A stretch of 5,945 nt of DNA, from contig JAOXRV010000027.1 of NCBI GenBank assembly GCA_025800435.1, positions 1 to 5,945 of the forward strand. Reading direction: 5' to 3'. Both the position numbers and the translations under genes were made by a program. This document shows positions 5,850 through 5,945 of the stretch, one piece after another (the first letter of the stretch is position 1; each line of letters starts with the position of its first letter). The DNA comes from Cellvibrionaceae bacterium (GTDB taxonomy: Bacteria > Pseudomonadota > Gammaproteobacteria > Pseudomonadales > Cellvibrionaceae). The notes beneath the pieces were generated by a model. The model searched no databases, had not been told where the DNA came from, and was given only the letters and a program-made list of their open reading frames with translations.

Positions 5850-5880
5850 TGAGCGTCATCGAGTTATTCAGAGGTGCCCT
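5849..5880 (-). repeat. Right terminal inverted repeat of the 266-bp element
   Basis: Partner of 5615-5646, with 30 of 32 positions complementary. Its first base is shared with the end of hairpin B, so stems and termini are packed together without a spacer. Confidence 0.9.
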
Positions 5881-5945
5881 TGTTGAGCAGTGTGTAACTT
5901 TTTAGCAATAGGCCCTGCTAACAGCGTAGAATAGGAAAGCTTAAC

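Larger units (their letters stand above)
5615..5880. mobile_element. 266-bp MITE-like palindromic element with 32-bp terminal inverted repeats
   Basis: The ends are 32-bp inverted repeats differing at two positions (left 5615-5646, right 5849-5880), starting AGGGTACCTCTGAATAACTC on the left and mirrored by AGGGCACCTCTGAATAACTC from the right. The interior is almost wholly taken up by two further hairpins, so one strand can fold into a three-way junction. There is no transposase, and the length and layout fit a miniature inverted-repeat transposable element or another dispersed palindromic repeat. No convincing target-site duplication is seen: the flanks are CTA on the left and TTG on the right. 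It sits 34 bp after the scoB stop, a usual place for such insertions, and its stems could affect the 3' end of the scoAB mRNA. A copy elsewhere in the genome would settle its nature. Confidence 0.65.
5581..5945. other. Non-coding region after scoB
   Basis: 365 bases without a supportable gene. Bases 5581-5614 are a T-rich spacer without a recognisable intrinsic terminator. Bases 5615-5880 are the inverted-repeat element described separately. Bases 5881-5945 return to mixed composition; AGGAAAG at 5933-5939 could be the ribosome binding site of a gene starting just past the right edge, but no start codon is in view. Open frames here have no recognisable protein content and read through the inverted repeats. 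Confidence 0.7.

Noticed and set aside
5615..5880. CRISPR array, integron attC site or complete insertion sequence
   Set aside because: There are no regularly spaced direct repeats, the symmetry is of the terminal-inverted-repeat type, and no transposase frame fits within 266 bp.
5690..5905. 71-codon plus-strand open frame across the inverted-repeat element
   Set aside because: It reads through hairpin stems and the right terminal repeat. Composition follows the palindromes, and there is no credible ribosome binding site or homology.
5902..5932. Promoter for a gene beyond the right edge (TTAGCA and TAGAAT)
   Set aside because: The TAGAAT box is a good -10 match, but the spacing to TTAGCA is 19 bp and the box lies directly before a possible ribosome binding site, leaving almost no room for a transcript leader.

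Overview
The window looks like chromosomal DNA from a GC-rich, Gram-negative bacterium, most likely a marine gammaproteobacterium (Cellvibrionales-like). That guess rests on the gene families, the periplasmic (Tat-exported) molybdoenzyme and the codon style; no marker gene confirms it. Six genes are supported. None is broken, and one runs off the left edge.

Minus strand, read right to left from 4095 to the left edge: a LysR-type regulator gene (4095 to 3211) is followed, after 140 bp, by a tight three-gene unit. The unit holds a [2Fe-2S] subunit (3070 to 2576), a large Tat-exported molybdopterin subunit of the IorB/aldehyde-oxidase type (2579 to 324), and the N-terminal part of an XdhC-family cofactor-insertion protein (321 to beyond base 1). 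The first two genes overlap by 2 bp and the last two are 2 bp apart, so this is clearly one operon for making and maturing a periplasmic molybdenum hydroxylase. Its substrate cannot be told from sequence, and no cytochrome c partner is present in the window.

Plus strand, from 4213: scoA and scoB encode the two subunits of succinyl-CoA:3-ketoacid CoA-transferase. The enzyme moves CoA between succinate and acetoacetate, which matters in acetoacetate use and in leucine/ketone-body breakdown. The two genes have strong, well-placed ribosome binding sites and a more strongly biased codon choice than the minus-strand genes. They are divergent from the LysR gene across a 117-bp spacer that is very AT-rich on the regulator side. 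The spacer holds candidate back-to-back promoters and dyads, so the regulator may control scoAB, the molybdoenzyme operon, itself, or several of these.

The last 365 bases carry no convincing gene. Most of this stretch is a 266-bp palindromic element (5615-5880). It has 32-bp terminal inverted repeats (2 mismatches) enclosing two long internal hairpins, one of them with a perfect 23-bp stem. It looks like a non-autonomous miniature transposable element or another repeated, structured DNA element, and it is the most unusual feature here. No clear target-site duplication is visible and I cannot assign it to a named family.
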